In this document: positions 1 to 9,827 of the stretch, one piece after another
Layout of the letters: each line of letters opens with the position of its first letter
Position numbering within the stretch: position 1 is the first letter of the stretch
Source: Quadrisphaera setariae
GTDB taxonomy: Bacteria > Actinomycetota > Actinomycetes > Actinomycetales > Quadrisphaeraceae
NCBI RefSeq assembly: GCF_008041935.1
Contig: NZ_VKAC01000002.1
Location: forward strand, 310,001-374,000
Direction of reading: 5' to 3'
DNA: 64,000 nt
Position numbers and translations under genes: made by a program
The notes under the pieces: model-generated
Databases searched by the model: none
Seen by the model: the letters and a program-made list of their open reading frames with translations, nothing else
Told to the model about the DNA's origin: nothing

Positions 1-317
1 GGTGCGCAGCGCCTTGAGGTCGTCCAGCTCGAGCCCGAAACCGCCCAGGTACAGCTGGATGTACTGCGTCAGCGCGGAGTGGCCCGCGGACAGGACGAAG
101 CGGTCGCGGCCGTCCCAGGTGGTGTCGGCCGGGTCGTGCGTGAGCAGCTTCTGGTAGAGCAGGTACGCCAGCGGCGCGAGGCTGATGGCGGTGCCGGGGT
201 GGCCGTTGCCGACCTTCTGCACGGCGTCGGCGGCGAGCGCGCGGACGGTGTCCACGGCGCGCTGGTCGACCTCGTCCCACTCGAGCTTGCTCGGGGCGCT
301 GGTCTGCGTCTGGGTCA
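1..317 (-). CDS. tkt: Transketolase, N-terminal part (cut by window edge)
   Basis: Reading leftward from a GTG at 317, the translation begins VTQTQTSAPSKLEWDEVDQR and runs off the window after about 105 codons. It contains GNGHPGTAISLAP and RFVLSAGHSALTQY, the N-terminal thiamine-diphosphate-binding region of transketolase. The enzyme moves two-carbon units between sugar phosphates in the pentose phosphate pathway. It is divergent from ctaB, an arrangement often seen in actinobacteria, where tkt-tal-zwf follow. Only the first sixth of the protein is visible, but the family assignment is firm. Confidence 0.93.
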
Positions 318-369
318 CGGTGTGCTGTCCCTTTCCTCCGCGCGGCGCGGAGGCGGCCGCCGCGCGCAT

Positions 370-435
370 GTGTCGTCCAGTGGTGCGGCTCTGTCGCTGT
401 GGTGTCGTCCCGTGGTGCGGCTCGCTGTCGCTGTG
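370..435. repeat. Head-to-tail duplication in the tkt-ctaB intergenic region
   Basis: Positions 370-401 (32 bp) and 402-435 (34 bp) are near-identical direct copies starting GTGTCGTCC and ending CTGTCGCTGTG. They differ by one substitution and a 2-bp insertion. They lie in the 272-bp space between the divergent tkt and ctaB genes, so the duplication may carry a regulatory site. No function is established. Confidence 0.6.
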
Positions 436-589
436 AGCCTACTCACCGCCCGGGGTTCACCCGCGCGGCGGCATGGCACCCGGACGGCCCGCGGGCCGTA
501 CAGTGGCCCCGTCCGTGCCCTGAGGACCGCCGCGCCCCGTCTGGGGGCACGTCCCCAGGCCCCTGCTCCAGCGAGGACCGCGACCGCCC

Positions 590-1534
590 GTGACCGCCGT
601 CGAGGACGCCCGTGGCGCCCGCTCCCGCTGGACCCGGCGCCAGCGGGTGGCCGGTTTCGTCGCACTCACCAAGCCCCGCATCATCGAGCTGCTCCTCATG
701 ACGACGGTGCCGACGATGATGCTCGCGCAGCGCGGCCTGCCGCCGCTGTGGCTGCTGGGGGCGACCCTCGTCGGCGGCACCCTGGCCGCGGGCAGCGCCA
801 ACGCCCTGAACTGCTACATCGACCGCGACATCGACATGCGGATGCACCGCACGGGCAAGCGCCCGCTGGTCACCGGCGTGGTGGCGCCGCGCGAGGCGCT
901 GGTCTTCGGGTTCGTGCTGGGGCTGCTGTCGGTGGTGTGGCTCGGGCTGGTCGTGAACCCGCTCTCCGCGCTGCTGGCGGCCCTCGCGATCGCCTTCTAC
1001 GTGGTCGTCTACACCCTCGGCCTCAAGCGCCGGACCAGCCAGAACATCGTCTGGGGCGGCGCCGCCGGGTGCATGCCGGTGCTCATCGGCTGGTCGGCCG
1101 TCACCGGCAGCCTCTCCTGGGCGCCGTGGGTGCTCTTCGCGGTGATCTTCCTGTGGACCCCGCCGCACTACTGGCCGCTGTCCATCAAGTACCGCGCCGA
1201 CTACGCCGAGGTCGGCGTGCCGATGCTGCCGGTGGTCGCCTCCCCCCTGACCGTCGGGCGCCAGGTGGTCGGCTACGCCTGGGCGATGGTCGCCGCCACG
1301 CTGGTGCTCGTGCCGGTCGCACCGACCGGTCCGGTCTACGCCGTGGCCGCCGTCCTGCTGGGCGCCTGGTTCCTCGCGGAGTCCCACGGCCTGCTCCGCC
1401 GCGCCAAGCGCGTGACCTCCGCTGACGAGGTCGGCGCCATGCGCCTGTTCCACACCTCGATCAGCTACCTGACGCTGCTGTTCCTGGCGCTCGCCGTCGA
1501 CGCGGTCGTGCCGCTGCAGCCGCTGTTCTCCTGA
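590..1534 (+). CDS. ctaB: Protohaem IX farnesyltransferase (haem O synthase)
   Basis: A 314-residue polytopic membrane protein of the UbiA prenyltransferase superfamily. It adds a farnesyl group to haem B to make haem O for the terminal oxidase. The first Asp-rich motif reads [12 protein letters not shown] (residues 71-82), and a second conserved motif, [10 protein letters not shown], sits near residue 204. Length is normal for the family. GTG at 590 is taken as start because the next residues lead directly into the cytosolic arm and TKPRIIEL. ctaA lies convergent downstream, so both steps of haem A synthesis are here. A strong hairpin follows the gene. Confidence 0.95.
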   Translation: MTAVEDARGARSRWTRRQRVAGFVALTKPRIIELLLMTTVPTMMLAQRGLPPLWLLGATLVGGTLAAGSANALNCYIDRDIDMRMHRTGKRPLVTGVVAPREALVFGFVLGLLSVVWLGLVVNPLSALLAALAIAFYVVVYTLGLKRRTSQNIVWGGAAGCMPVLIGWSAVTGSLSWAPWVLFAVIFLWTPPHYWPLSIKYRADYAEVGVPMLPVVASPLTVGRQVVGYAWAMVAATLVLVPVAPTGPVYAVAAVLLGAWFLAESHGLLRRAKRVTSADEVGAMRLFHTSISYLTLLFLALAVDAVVPLQPLFS

Positions 1535-1554
1535 CCCGCTGACGCGCTGCCCCT

Positions 1555-1595
1555 GACGGGCGCAGCCGGCCCCGCCCGGGCCGGCTGCGCCCGTC
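1555..1595 (+). terminator. Hairpin terminator after ctaB
   Basis: Perfect 16-bp inverted repeat, arms 1555-1570 and 1580-1595 with a 9-nt loop, 20 bp after the ctaB stop. It has no T-tract, as is usual for actinobacterial terminators. Confidence 0.7.
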
Positions 1596-1627
1596 GTCGT
1601 CCTCACCCCTGCGCCTGCCCGTCTGGT

Positions 1628-1682
1628 CTGGCACGGGGTGGCCCTGTGCTCGTGGGGCTGGCACAGGGCCACCCCGTGCCAG
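1628..1682. terminator. 22-bp perfect palindrome between ctaB and ctaA
   Basis: Arms 1628-1649 and 1661-1682 are perfect reverse complements over 22 bp, with an 11-nt loop. It lies between convergent ctaB and ctaA and could stop transcription from either side. Its length and perfection also fit a dispersed intergenic palindrome. The rest of the gap (1683-1926) shows nothing I can support. Confidence 0.55.
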
Positions 1683-1926
1683 CAGAGGAGTGGCGCGGAG
1701 CACCCCACGGCCGTCCGAGCGGCCCACCAGGACGACGACGGCGACGTCCACGGGAGCAGGTGTCGCCGCGCTGGCGGAGTCCAGGGCCAGGAACTGCCCC
1801 GGCGTGACCCCGGACCCCGCCAGCGCGCTGCCAGCCCTCGCGAGCGGTGCGACCGGTCGGCGCGGTCCGGCACGGGCCCCGCAGCGCCCCGTGCTCGAGG
1901 CCGCCCGAGACGTCCCAGAGGCGGCG

Positions 1927-2907
1927 TCAGGCGCGGCGGGCGGGGGCGGCGCCGGTGCGCTCGCGCAGCGACGTCCACTGCGCCGTCACGGCCACCACGA
2001 GCAGGCAGGCGCCGAGCATGTGCAGCGCGACCAGCGGCACGGGCAGCGCGGTGGCGTACTGGACGTAGCCGATGAGGCCCTGCAGCAGGACCACGCCGAG
2101 CACCCACCAGCCGCGGCGCTTCGCCACCGCCGGGGCGGGGGAGACGTGCAGGGCGACGAGCAGGCCGATGAGCAGGCCCACGAGCAGCAGCACGAGGTCG
2201 GCGTGGAGCCAGCTGACGGTGCGCGGGTCGAGGGCGTACCGGGCGGGCTCCTCGGCGTCCCCGGAGTGGGGGCCGGCGCCGGTGACCACGGTGCCGACGG
2301 CGAGCACCAGCGCCGTGACGGCGGCGAGGCCCACGGCGAGCAGCCTCACGGCGGGGTGCACGAGCAGCCGCGGGGGACCGTCCCCCTCGAGCGCCCGCAG
2401 CAGGAGCAGCGTGGATGCGGCGACGAGCACCATGGACACGAGGAAGTGGACGGACACCGTGAACGGTGACAGGCGGGTCAGCACGGTGATCCCGCCGATG
2501 ACGGCCTGCAGCAGCACCCCCACGACGGGGACGACGGCGAGCGCGCGCAGCCGGCGTCGCGGTGCCCCGTCAGGGCCCCGCAGCCGCCACACGGCCACGA
2601 GCGCGGCCACGGCGAGCACGAGCACGAGGAAGGTGAGCGTGCGGTTGCCGAACTCGATGTACTTGTGGAAACCCTCGGCCTGGTGGACGGTCGGCACGTA
2701 CGAGCCGGGCGCGCACTGGGGCCACGTCGGGCACCCGAGCCCCGAGCCGGTGAGGCGCACGAGGCCACCGGTGACCACGATGCCGACCTCGGCGACGAGG
2801 TTGGCGAGGAGCACGGCGCGGGTGCCGCGGCCGAGGCGGCCAGCGGCCGGGGTCGGGTCCTGCGGCGAGGGGGTCGCGGGACCGTAGCGGGCGGTCGTGC
2901 TGGTCAC
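1927..2907 (-). CDS. ctaA: Haem A synthase, COX15/CtaA family
   Basis: About 326 residues and eight membrane segments. It converts haem O to haem A by oxidising a methyl group. Visible features are a Cys pair in GLGCPTWPQC (C59, C65), histidines H75 and H81 in VPTVHQAEGFHKY, and later transmembrane His residues in VSVHFLVSM and ALHMLGA. GTG at 2907 is chosen because a TACCCT hexamer (2914-2919 on this strand) ends 6 nt before it, a leaderless pattern repeated across the window. An upstream reading frame stays open by G+C bias only. It works with ctaB across the hairpins at 1555-1682. Confidence 0.93.
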   Translation of the reverse strand: MTSTTARYGPATPSPQDPTPAAGRLGRGTRAVLLANLVAEVGIVVTGGLVRLTGSGLGCPTWPQCAPGSYVPTVHQAEGFHKYIEFGNRTLTFLVLVLAVAALVAVWRLRGPDGAPRRRLRALAVVPVVGVLLQAVIGGITVLTRLSPFTVSVHFLVSMVLVAASTLLLLRALEGDGPPRLLVHPAVRLLAVGLAAVTALVLAVGTVVTGAGPHSGDAEEPARYALDPRTVSWLHADLVLLLVGLLIGLLVALHVSPAPAVAKRRGWWVLGVVLLQGLIGYVQYATALPVPLVALHMLGACLLVVAVTAQWTSLRERTGAAPARRA

Positions 2908-3010
2908 CCCAGCAGGGTAGGTGGGCCGGAGGGGGAGTCCTGCACGTCGGGCGTGCCGCGGCCTGTCGGGTGCGCCACAGCGCCCCGTGAGCGGGCCTGC
3001 GCTCCCCGGG

Positions 3011-3823
3011 TCAGCTCCAGCGGAAGGTGCGCACCACGAGCGCCCCGGCCGCGGCGGCCCACGCCAGCAGCACCGCGCACGGACCGAGCGCGAGCACGCC
3101 GTCGAGCGAGGCCGCGCGCACCGCGTCGCCGAGGGCCGCCGACGGCAGCGCCGCCAGCAGCGGCCCGGCCGCCCCGGCCGCCTCCCGCGGCACGAGCAGG
3201 CCCGCGCCGGCGAGCAGCACCCAGGCGAGGTTGGCCACGGCCAGCACCGCCTCGGCGCGCAGGGACCCCGCCAGCAGGAGCGCCAGCGCGGCGAAGGCCG
3301 CGGTGCCGAGCAGCAGCGCCAGCAGCAGGAGCGGGAGCGCCGCAGGGCCGGCCGCCAGCGGCTGCCACCCCAGTGCCAGCGCCAGCCCGCCGAGCACCAC
3401 CACCTGCAGCGCCTCGACCGCCAGCACCGCCAGGCCCCGTCCCAGCAGCAGCCCCGACCGGCCCAGCGGGGTGGTGGCCAGCAGCCGCAGCACCCCGTAG
3501 CGGCGGTCGAAGCCGAGGGCGATCGCCTGACCGGTGAAGGCCGTGGACAGGACCGCCAGGCCGAGCACCCCCGGCGCGACGACGTCGATGCGCGCGACCC
3601 CGGCCAGCGACGCCGGCACGACGACGGCCCCGACGGGCGTCCGCGCGAGCACGAGCAGCGCCAGCGCGGGCAGGACGAGGCTGACCAGCAGCTGCTCGCC
3701 GTTGCGCAGGAGCACGCCCACCTCGAAGCGGGCCTGGGCCAGCACCCGCGCCGCGGCCGGGGCCGCGCCACCGCCCGGGGCGAGGACGAGCCCGTCCGTC
3801 GGCGTCCTGCCCCGGTCGTTCAC
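3011..3823 (-). CDS. ABC exporter permease (ABC-2 type)
   Basis: About 270 residues, hydrophobic throughout, with five to six predicted membrane segments. A conserved-looking stretch, GFDRRYGVLRLLATTPLGR, sits near residue 100 and is typical of ABC-2 permeases of two-component exporters. GTG at 3823 overlaps the stop of the upstream ATPase by 4 bp (GTGA), so the two genes are translationally coupled. The substrate cannot be inferred. It lies directly upstream of ctaA on the same strand; in actinobacteria such exporters often accompany the cytochrome oxidase assembly genes, so a link to respiration is possible but unproven. Confidence 0.85.
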   Translation of the reverse strand: MNDRGRTPTDGLVLAPGGGAAPAAARVLAQARFEVGVLLRNGEQLLVSLVLPALALLVLARTPVGAVVVPASLAGVARIDVVAPGVLGLAVLSTAFTGQAIALGFDRRYGVLRLLATTPLGRSGLLLGRGLAVLAVEALQVVVLGGLALALGWQPLAAGPAALPLLLLALLLGTAAFAALALLLAGSLRAEAVLAVANLAWVLLAGAGLLVPREAAGAAGPLLAALPSAALGDAVRAASLDGVLALGPCAVLLAWAAAAGALVVRTFRWS

Positions 3824-4776
3824 GCCGCCCACCGCGAGGGACCTCCTGTGAGCTCCAGCACCACGTCCTCCAGCGAGCGCCGCCCCACCGCCAGGCCCTG
3901 CGGCAGCACGCCCTGCGCGGCGCACCAGGACGCCGCGGTCGCGACGACCTGCGGGTCGACGGCGCCCGGCCGCAGCGCCGTCACCTCGTAGCGGCCCGGC
4001 TCCGCCTCGTCGGTGGCCACCGAGGTGGGCAGTGCCGCGCGCAGCGCGTCCAGGGGCAGGCCGGCGGGCGCACCGAAGCGCAGCACCTCCGGCCCGGAGG
4101 AGGTCAGCTCCTCCACCGTGCCGCTCGCCACGGCCCGGCCGTCGCGGACGACGACGACGGCGTCGGCCAGGCGCTCGGCCTCGGCCATGGAGTGCGTGGT
4201 CAGCAGGACGGCCGTGCCGGCGGCCCGCAGCTGCTCCAGCAGGTCCCACACGACGGCGCGGGCGTGCGGGTCCAGCCCGGTGCTGGGCTCGTCGAGGAAG
4301 GCGAGCTCCGGCCGGCCGACCACGGCGCACGCCAGCGCCAGGCGCTGCTTCTGGCCGCCGGACAGGCGGCGGACGTTCGTCCGCCCGAACCCGTCGACGC
4401 CGAGCAGGCGGGCGAGCTCGGGGACGTCCATGGGGTCGGAGTGCTGGGCGGCGACCAGGCGCAGCACGGCCTCGGCGGGTGCGCCGCCGGGCAGGCCGCC
4501 GTCCTGCAGGAGCACGCCGGTGCGCGCCGCCAGGGGTCGGCCGTCGGCGCGCGGGTCGAGCCCGAGCACCGACAGCGAGCCGCCGTCGGGACGGCGCAGC
4601 CCCGTGCAGCACTCGACGAGCGTGGTCTTGCCGGCCCCGTTGGGACCGAGCACCGCGGTGACCTCGCCGCGCCGCGCCTCCAGGTCGAGGCCGTCGAGCG
4701 CCGTGCGCCGCCCGTACCGCTTGACCAGGCCGCGCACCACCAGGGCGGCGGCGGCGTCGCCGCGGGGTGGGAGCAC
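3820..4776 (-). CDS. ABC exporter ATP-binding protein
   Basis: 318 residues. Walker A GPNGAGKTT near residue 43, signature LSGGQKQRLAL near 138, Walker B LAFLDEPSTGLD near 158 and H-loop TTHSM near 193 are all intact. A C-terminal tail of about 90 residues follows the core, as in DrrA/CcmA-like exporters. GTG at 4776 lies 6 nt after a TAGACT hexamer (4783-4788), suggesting a leaderless message. It is coupled to the permease at 3011-3823. It faces away from sufR, leaving about 135 bp of shared promoter space. Confidence 0.9.
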   Translation of the reverse strand: MLPPRGDAAAALVVRGLVKRYGRRTALDGLDLEARRGEVTAVLGPNGAGKTTLVECCTGLRRPDGGSLSVLGLDPRADGRPLAARTGVLLQDGGLPGGAPAEAVLRLVAAQHSDPMDVPELARLLGVDGFGRTNVRRLSGGQKQRLALACAVVGRPELAFLDEPSTGLDPHARAVVWDLLEQLRAAGTAVLLTTHSMAEAERLADAVVVVRDGRAVASGTVEELTSSGPEVLRFGAPAGLPLDALRAALPTSVATDEAEPGRYEVTALRPGAVDPQVVATAASWCAAQGVLPQGLAVGRRSLEDVVLELTGGPSRWAA

Positions 4777-4911
4777 GTCGGGAGTCTAGGTCGGCCCGCT
4801 CCGGCCTCCGGCGGCGTGCGGTGGGGGGTCTCGCGCGGCGTGACGCTCCTCACGGGCGATCAGCCGCTCGGCGGGGGAAGGGGATTAGGGCACCATGGTG
4901 TTGTGCAAAGC

Positions 4912-5736
4912 ATGGCCACCTCCGAGACCCCGGGCGACGCGCACGCCTCGGCGGCGCCGGAGCTGTCCGCAGCGGGCACCCGGGAGCGCGTCTCGCGCAC
5001 CGTGCTGGCGCGCGGACCGGTGACGGCGGCCCAGCTCGCGAGCGACCTGGGCGTCACCCCCGCCGCCGTGCGCCGCCACCTGGACGCGCTCGCCGCCGAC
5101 GGCCTCGTGCGCCAGGCCCCCCTCGTCGCCGGGAACCGCGGCCCCGGCCGTCCGGCCCGCGGGTGGGTGGCCACCGAGGCCGGGCACGCCGCCGCTCCCG
5201 GCGCCTACGACGACCTCGCTGCCGCCGCCCTGAGCGCCCTCGAGCGCGAGGCGGGCCACGAGGCGCTCGAGCGGTTCGCCCGCCAGCGCGCCGACGAGCT
5301 GGTGGCGCGCCACCGCGACAGCGTCGACGCCGCCGGCGCCGCGCCCGCGGCCAGGGCCGGTGCGCTGGCCGAGGCCCTCACGGCTGACGGCTACGCTGCC
5401 CGCACCGCCGTCCTCGGCACCCCGCGCAGCACTGCAGCGCCGTCGGGACAGGGGCAGCCGGCGGTGCCGACCTCGGTCCAGCTGGTGCAGGGCCACTGCC
5501 CCGTGCAGGCCGTCGCCGGCCGCCACCCCGAGCTGTGCGAGGCGGAGACCGCCGCCTTCGCCCGGCTCATCGGCGCGCCGGTCCGCCGGCTGGCCACCCT
5601 GGCGGCCGGACACCACGCGTGCACCACGCACGTGACCACGACCAGCACGCCCGCCAGCCCGACCGACCGCCAGCCCACCAGCCCGACCCCGCAGACCCCC
5701 AAGACGTCGCACCCCACCCAGGGACGGAGCGCATGA
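4912..5736 (+). CDS. sufR: SufR-type iron-sulfur-sensing repressor
   Basis: 274 residues. An N-terminal winged helix-turn-helix (about 25-85) is followed by a C-terminal part with three cysteines: C196 and C209 in [19 protein letters not shown], and C237 in HHACTTH. These are the positions expected to hold the Fe-S cluster in actinobacterial SufR. A low-complexity Thr/Pro tail follows. It is first in the suf operon, and its stop overlaps the sufB start (ATGA). By family knowledge it represses the operon when clusters are plentiful. ATG at 4912 is chosen; an in-frame GTG lies 9 nt upstream. A CACCATGGTG palindrome (4891-4900) just upstream is a candidate operator. Confidence 0.9.
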   Translation: MATSETPGDAHASAAPELSAAGTRERVSRTVLARGPVTAAQLASDLGVTPAAVRRHLDALAADGLVRQAPLVAGNRGPGRPARGWVATEAGHAAAPGAYDDLAAAALSALEREAGHEALERFARQRADELVARHRDSVDAAGAAPAARAGALAEALTADGYAARTAVLGTPRSTAAPSGQGQPAVPTSVQLVQGHCPVQAVAGRHPELCEAETAAFARLIGAPVRRLATLAAGHHACTTHVTTTSTPASPTDRQPTSPTPQTPKTSHPTQGRSA

Positions 5737-7175
5737 GCACAGACACCAGCCCCGAGCTCAACGACATCGAGGCTCGCAACCCCGAGCTCGCCGGTCTCGG
5801 CACCTACCAGTACGGGTGGGCCGACTCCGACTCCGCCGGCGAGACCGCGCGTCGCGGGCTGTCCGAGGACGTCGTCCGCGACATCTCGGCCCGCAAGGAC
5901 GAGCCGGAGTGGATGCTCCGCACCCGCCTGAAGGCGCTGAAGATGTTCGGCCGCAAGCCGATGCCCGACTGGGGCAGCGACCTGTCCGAGATCGACTTCG
6001 AGAACATCAAGTACTTCGTGAAGTCGACCGAGAAGCAGGCGACCAGCTGGGACGACCTGCCCGCCGACATCAAGAACACGTACGATCGGCTCGGCATCCC
6101 CGAGGCGGAGAAGCAGCGCCTGGTCGCCGGCGTCGCCGCGCAGTACGAGTCCGAGGTGGTCTACCACCAGATCAACGAGGAGCTCGAGCGCCAGGGCGTC
6201 ATCTTCCTGGACACCGACTCCGGCATGCGCGAGCACCCGGAGCTGTTCCAGGAGTACTTCGGCTCCGTCATCCCCCCGGGCGACAACAAGTTCGCCGCGC
6301 TCAACACGGCCGTGTGGTCGGGCGGGTCCTTCATCTACGTGCCGCCGGGCGTGCACGTGGAGATCCCGCTGCAGGCCTACTTCCGGATCAACACCGAGAA
6401 CATGGGCCAGTTCGAGCGCACGCTGATCATCGCCGACGAGGGCTCGTACGTGCACTACGTCGAGGGCTGCACCGCGCCGATCTACAAGTCCGACTCGCTG
6501 CACTCCGCGGTGGTCGAGATCGTGGTGAAGAAGAACGCCCGCGTGCGCTACACGACCATCCAGAACTGGTCGAACAACGTCTACAACCTCGTCACCAAGC
6601 GGGCGACCGCCGCCGAGGGCGCCACCATGGAGTGGATCGACGGCAACATCGGCTCCAAGGTGACGATGAAGTACCCGGCGATCTTCCTGATGGGCGAGCA
6701 CGCCAAGGGCGAGACGCTGTCGATCGCCTTCGCGGGCGAGGGCCAGCACCAGGACGCGGGCGCCAAGATGGTGCACGCCGCGCCCAACACCTCCAGCTCG
6801 ATCATCTCCAAGTCCGTGGCGCGCGGCGGTGGCCGCTCGTCCTACCGCGGGCTGGTCCAGGTGCTCGAGGGCGCCGGTGGCTCGGCGTCGACGGTGCGCT
6901 GCGACGCGCTGCTGGTCGACTCGATCAGCCGCTCCGACACCTACCCCTACGTCGACGTCCGCGAGGACGACGTGTCGATGGGGCACGAGGCGACCGTCTC
7001 GAAGGTCTCCGAGGACCAGCTCTTCTACCTCATGAGCCGCGGCATGGCCGAGGACGAGGCGATGGCGATGATCGTGCGCGGCTTCATCGAGCCGATCGCC
7101 CGTGAGCTGCCCATGGAGTACGCCCTCGAGCTCAACCGGCTCATCGAGCTGCAGATGGAAGGAGCGGTCGGCTGA
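5733..7175 (+). CDS. sufB: Fe-S cluster assembly scaffold SufB
   Basis: 480 residues, the usual length. It forms the SufBC2D complex that builds clusters on SufB. Conserved blocks visible are [28 protein letters not shown], and the C-terminal [17 protein letters not shown] followed by [19 protein letters not shown] overlaps the sufR stop by 4 bp and sufD begins 3 nt after its stop, so the genes are one operon. The GC-rich sequence is continuous with its neighbours and there is no sign of transfer. Confidence 0.97.
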   Translation: MSTDTSPELNDIEARNPELAGLGTYQYGWADSDSAGETARRGLSEDVVRDISARKDEPEWMLRTRLKALKMFGRKPMPDWGSDLSEIDFENIKYFVKSTEKQATSWDDLPADIKNTYDRLGIPEAEKQRLVAGVAAQYESEVVYHQINEELERQGVIFLDTDSGMREHPELFQEYFGSVIPPGDNKFAALNTAVWSGGSFIYVPPGVHVEIPLQAYFRINTENMGQFERTLIIADEGSYVHYVEGCTAPIYKSDSLHSAVVEIVVKKNARVRYTTIQNWSNNVYNLVTKRATAAEGATMEWIDGNIGSKVTMKYPAIFLMGEHAKGETLSIAFAGEGQHQDAGAKMVHAAPNTSSSIISKSVARGGGRSSYRGLVQVLEGAGGSASTVRCDALLVDSISRSDTYPYVDVREDDVSMGHEATVSKVSEDQLFYLMSRGMAEDEAMAMIVRGFIEPIARELPMEYALELNRLIELQMEGAVG

Positions 7176-7177
7176 GC

Positions 7178-8632
7178 ATGGCTGACACGTCCAACAGCCC
7201 CACCACGTCAGCGGTCCAGGGCGGCGTCGGCACCGACGCCGCCCTCGGGCTCGACGACCTCGACGCCGGCCGTGAGGACCTGGCGCTCGACCTGCCCGGC
7301 GGGGCCCCGGCCGCGCTGAGCACCGAGGTCCCCGCCACCGCCGTCCCCGACGGGGGCGACGCGGTCGCCTCGGCGCCTGCGCAGCACGGCCTGAACGCGC
7401 ACAGCCACGGTGCGGGGGTCCCCGCGACCAACCGCGCCGAGCGACGCACGTCGTTCGACGCCGCCGACTTCCCCGTGCCCAGCGGGCGCGAGGAGGAGTG
7501 GCGCTTCACGCCCCTCGACCGCGCCCGGGCCCTGTTCGAGCCCGCGGGCTCGCCCACCGGCCTGCAGGTGGAGGTCGGCTCCACGGACGGCGTGACGCAC
7601 CGCCGCTCCGCCAGCGGCTCGTCGGACGGCGCCGGGAAGGGCTACGTGCCCGGTGACCGAGCGGCCGCCGTGGCCTGGGGCGACGCGACCGCCGCGGGCG
7701 CCGTCGACGTCGTCGCCGTGGCGGCCGAGGCCGAGCTGGCGGAGCCGGTGCTGGTGAGGGTCTCCACCCCCGCCGGGGCCGAGCGCGCTGCCGGGCACCT
7801 CGTGGTGCAGGCCGGTCCCCACAGCCGGTCCACCGTGGTCCTGGACCACTCCGGTGGCGGCCTGGTCGCCAGCGGCGTCGAGGTCGTGGCGGCCGAGGGC
7901 GCGCACCTCGTCGTCGTCAGCGTCCACCAGTGGGACGACGACGCCGTCCACCTCGCCCAGCACGACCTGCAGGTCGGGCGCGACGCCACCGTCAAGCACG
8001 TCGTGGTGACCCTCGGCGGGTCGCTCGTCCGCGTGGGCTCGACGGTCCGCTACGCCGGCCCCGGCGGTGACGCGACCCTGCTCGGCGTGTACTTCTCCGA
8101 CGCCGGCCAGCACCTGGAGCACCGCTCCTTCGTCGACCACGAGGCGGCCAACTGCCGGTCCAACGTGGTCTACAAGGGCGCGCTGCAGGGCGAGACCGCC
8201 CGCGCCGTGTGGGTCGGTGACGTGCTCATCCGCGCCAGTGCGCTGGGCACCGACACCTACGAGCTGAACCGCAACCTCGTGCTCACCGACGGCGCCCGCG
8301 CCGACTCGGTGCCGAACCTCGAGATCGAGACCGGCGAGATCGTCGGGGCCGGCCACGCCAGCGCCACCGGCCGCTTCGACGACGAGCAGCTCTTCTACCT
8401 GCAGAGCCGCGGCATCCCGGAGGACCAGGCCCGCCGCATGGTGGTCCGCGCGTTCTTCGCCGACGTCATCCAGCAGATCGGCGTCGCCTCGGTCTCCGAG
8501 CAGCTGATGGCCGCGATCGACGCCGAGCTCGAGCTCGCCGCCGAGGTCGGCGCGACGGGTGCGGCCTCCAGCGCCGACGTCCCGGCGGTGGCCGACGGCG
8601 TCGAGGCGGAGCTCCTCGGCGCTCGCGCGTGA
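7178..8632 (+). CDS. sufD: Fe-S cluster assembly protein SufD
   Basis: 484 residues. It is the SufB paralogue that partners it in the SufBC2D complex. The C-terminal signature GRFDDEQLFYLQSRGIPEDQ followed by ARRMVVRAFF is clear, as is CRSNVVYKGALQGETARAVW in the beta-helix core. The first 80 or so residues are Ala/Gly/Asp-rich and look disordered; the family-like sequence begins near FDAADFPVPSGREEEWRFTP. A C-terminal Ala/Glu tail also exceeds the core. Either extension may be lineage-specific. Confidence 0.95.
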   Translation: MADTSNSPTTSAVQGGVGTDAALGLDDLDAGREDLALDLPGGAPAALSTEVPATAVPDGGDAVASAPAQHGLNAHSHGAGVPATNRAERRTSFDAADFPVPSGREEEWRFTPLDRARALFEPAGSPTGLQVEVGSTDGVTHRRSASGSSDGAGKGYVPGDRAAAVAWGDATAAGAVDVVAVAAEAELAEPVLVRVSTPAGAERAAGHLVVQAGPHSRSTVVLDHSGGGLVASGVEVVAAEGAHLVVVSVHQWDDDAVHLAQHDLQVGRDATVKHVVVTLGGSLVRVGSTVRYAGPGGDATLLGVYFSDAGQHLEHRSFVDHEAANCRSNVVYKGALQGETARAVWVGDVLIRASALGTDTYELNRNLVLTDGARADSVPNLEIETGEIVGAGHASATGRFDDEQLFYLQSRGIPEDQARRMVVRAFFADVIQQIGVASVSEQLMAAIDAELELAAEVGATGAASSADVPAVADGVEAELLGARA

Positions 8633-8651
8633 GCCGCCGGGCGGGTCGGCG

Positions 8652-9023
8652 ATGAGCAGCGGTGCGGTGCGGGTGTGCTCCGCCGCGGACGTCCCGGAGC
8701 TCGGCGCCCTGCGCGTCGAGGCCCCGGGGCCCCGCGGCGACCTCGTGCCCGTCGCGGTGGTCCGTGACTCCGACGGACAGCTCCACGCCATCTCCGACAC
8801 CTGCAGCCACCAGGCGGTCTCCCTGTCCGAGGGTGACGTCGAGGACTGCAGGATCGAGTGCTGGCTGCACGGGTCGGCCTTCGACCTGCGCACCGGCCGG
8901 CCGAGCGCCCTGCCCGCGGTGCACCCCGTGCCCGTGTACGCCCTCACCCTCGACGGCGACGACGTCCTCGTCGACGCCACCACCGACGTCGGCGCCCGCG
9001 CCGAGTCGCAGCCACAGTCCTGA
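8652..9023 (+). CDS. Rieske-type non-haem ferredoxin in the suf operon
   Basis: 123 residues with the Rieske [2Fe-2S] ligand pattern CSH (in DTCSHQAVSL) and CWLH (in ECWLHGSAF), 16 residues apart. It is a stand-alone soluble electron carrier. The gene sits between sufD and sufC, where many actinobacteria carry the same gene, so it probably supplies electrons to, or is matured by, the Suf machinery. That role is inference from position. Spacing to sufD is 19 bp and to sufC 30 bp. Confidence 0.9.
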   Translation: MSSGAVRVCSAADVPELGALRVEAPGPRGDLVPVAVVRDSDGQLHAISDTCSHQAVSLSEGDVEDCRIECWLHGSAFDLRTGRPSALPAVHPVPVYALTLDGDDVLVDATTDVGARAESQPQS

Positions 9024-9053
9024 AGCACCCTCGACCGAGGAGAACACCCGAGC

Positions 9054-9827
9054 ATGGCCACCCTGGAGATCCGCGACCTGCACGTCAGCGTCAAGACCCC
9101 CGACGCCGGTGACAAGCAGATCCTGCGCGGCGTCGACCTGACCGTCCGCGCCGGCGAGACCCACGCGATCATGGGCCCGAACGGGTCCGGCAAGTCGACG
9201 CTGGCGTACTCCATCGCCGGCCACCCCCGCTACGAGGTCACCAGCGGCTCGGTGACCCTCGACGGCGAGGACGTCCTCGCGATGAGCGTCGACGAGCGCG
9301 CCCGCGCCGGGCTCTTCCTCGCGATGCAGTACCCCGTCGAGGTGCCGGGCGTGACGGTGTCGAACTTCCTGCGCACCGCCAAGACCGCCGTCTCCGGTGA
9401 GGCCCCGTCGCTGCGCCACTGGACCAAGGACGTGCGCACGGCCATGGACCAGCTGCGCATGGACCCGGCGTTCGCCGAGCGCAACGTCAACGAGGGCTTC
9501 TCCGGCGGTGAGAAGAAGCGCCACGAGATCCTGCAGATGGAGCTCCTGAAGCCGAAGATCGCCGTCCTGGACGAGACCGACTCCGGCCTCGACGTCGACG
9601 CCCTGCGCGTCGTGTCCGAGGGCGTCAACCGCGTCGGCGCCACCGGCGAGACCGGCCTGCTGCTCATCACGCACTACACGCGCATCCTGCGCTACGTGAA
9701 GCCCGACTTCGTCCACGTCTTCGTGGCCGGCCGCGTGGCCGAGGAGGGTGGCCCCGAGCTCGCCGACGACCTCGAGGAGAACGGCTACGACCGCTTCCTC
9801 GACAGCTCGGCGCCGGTGAGCGCCTGA
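9054..9827 (+). CDS. sufC: Fe-S assembly ATPase SufC
   Basis: 257 residues, the normal size. Walker A GPNGSGKST (41-49), the SufC-specific signature FSGGEKKRHEI (near 149), Walker B IAVLDETDSGLD (near 166) and LLITHYTRIL are present. It powers the SufBC2D scaffold. The stop overlaps the sufT start (TGATG). In most actinobacterial operons sufS and sufU follow sufC; here they do not. Confidence 0.97.
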   Translation: MATLEIRDLHVSVKTPDAGDKQILRGVDLTVRAGETHAIMGPNGSGKSTLAYSIAGHPRYEVTSGSVTLDGEDVLAMSVDERARAGLFLAMQYPVEVPGVTVSNFLRTAKTAVSGEAPSLRHWTKDVRTAMDQLRMDPAFAERNVNEGFSGGEKKRHEILQMELLKPKIAVLDETDSGLDVDALRVVSEGVNRVGATGETGLLLITHYTRILRYVKPDFVHVFVAGRVAEEGGPELADDLEENGYDRFLDSSAPVSA

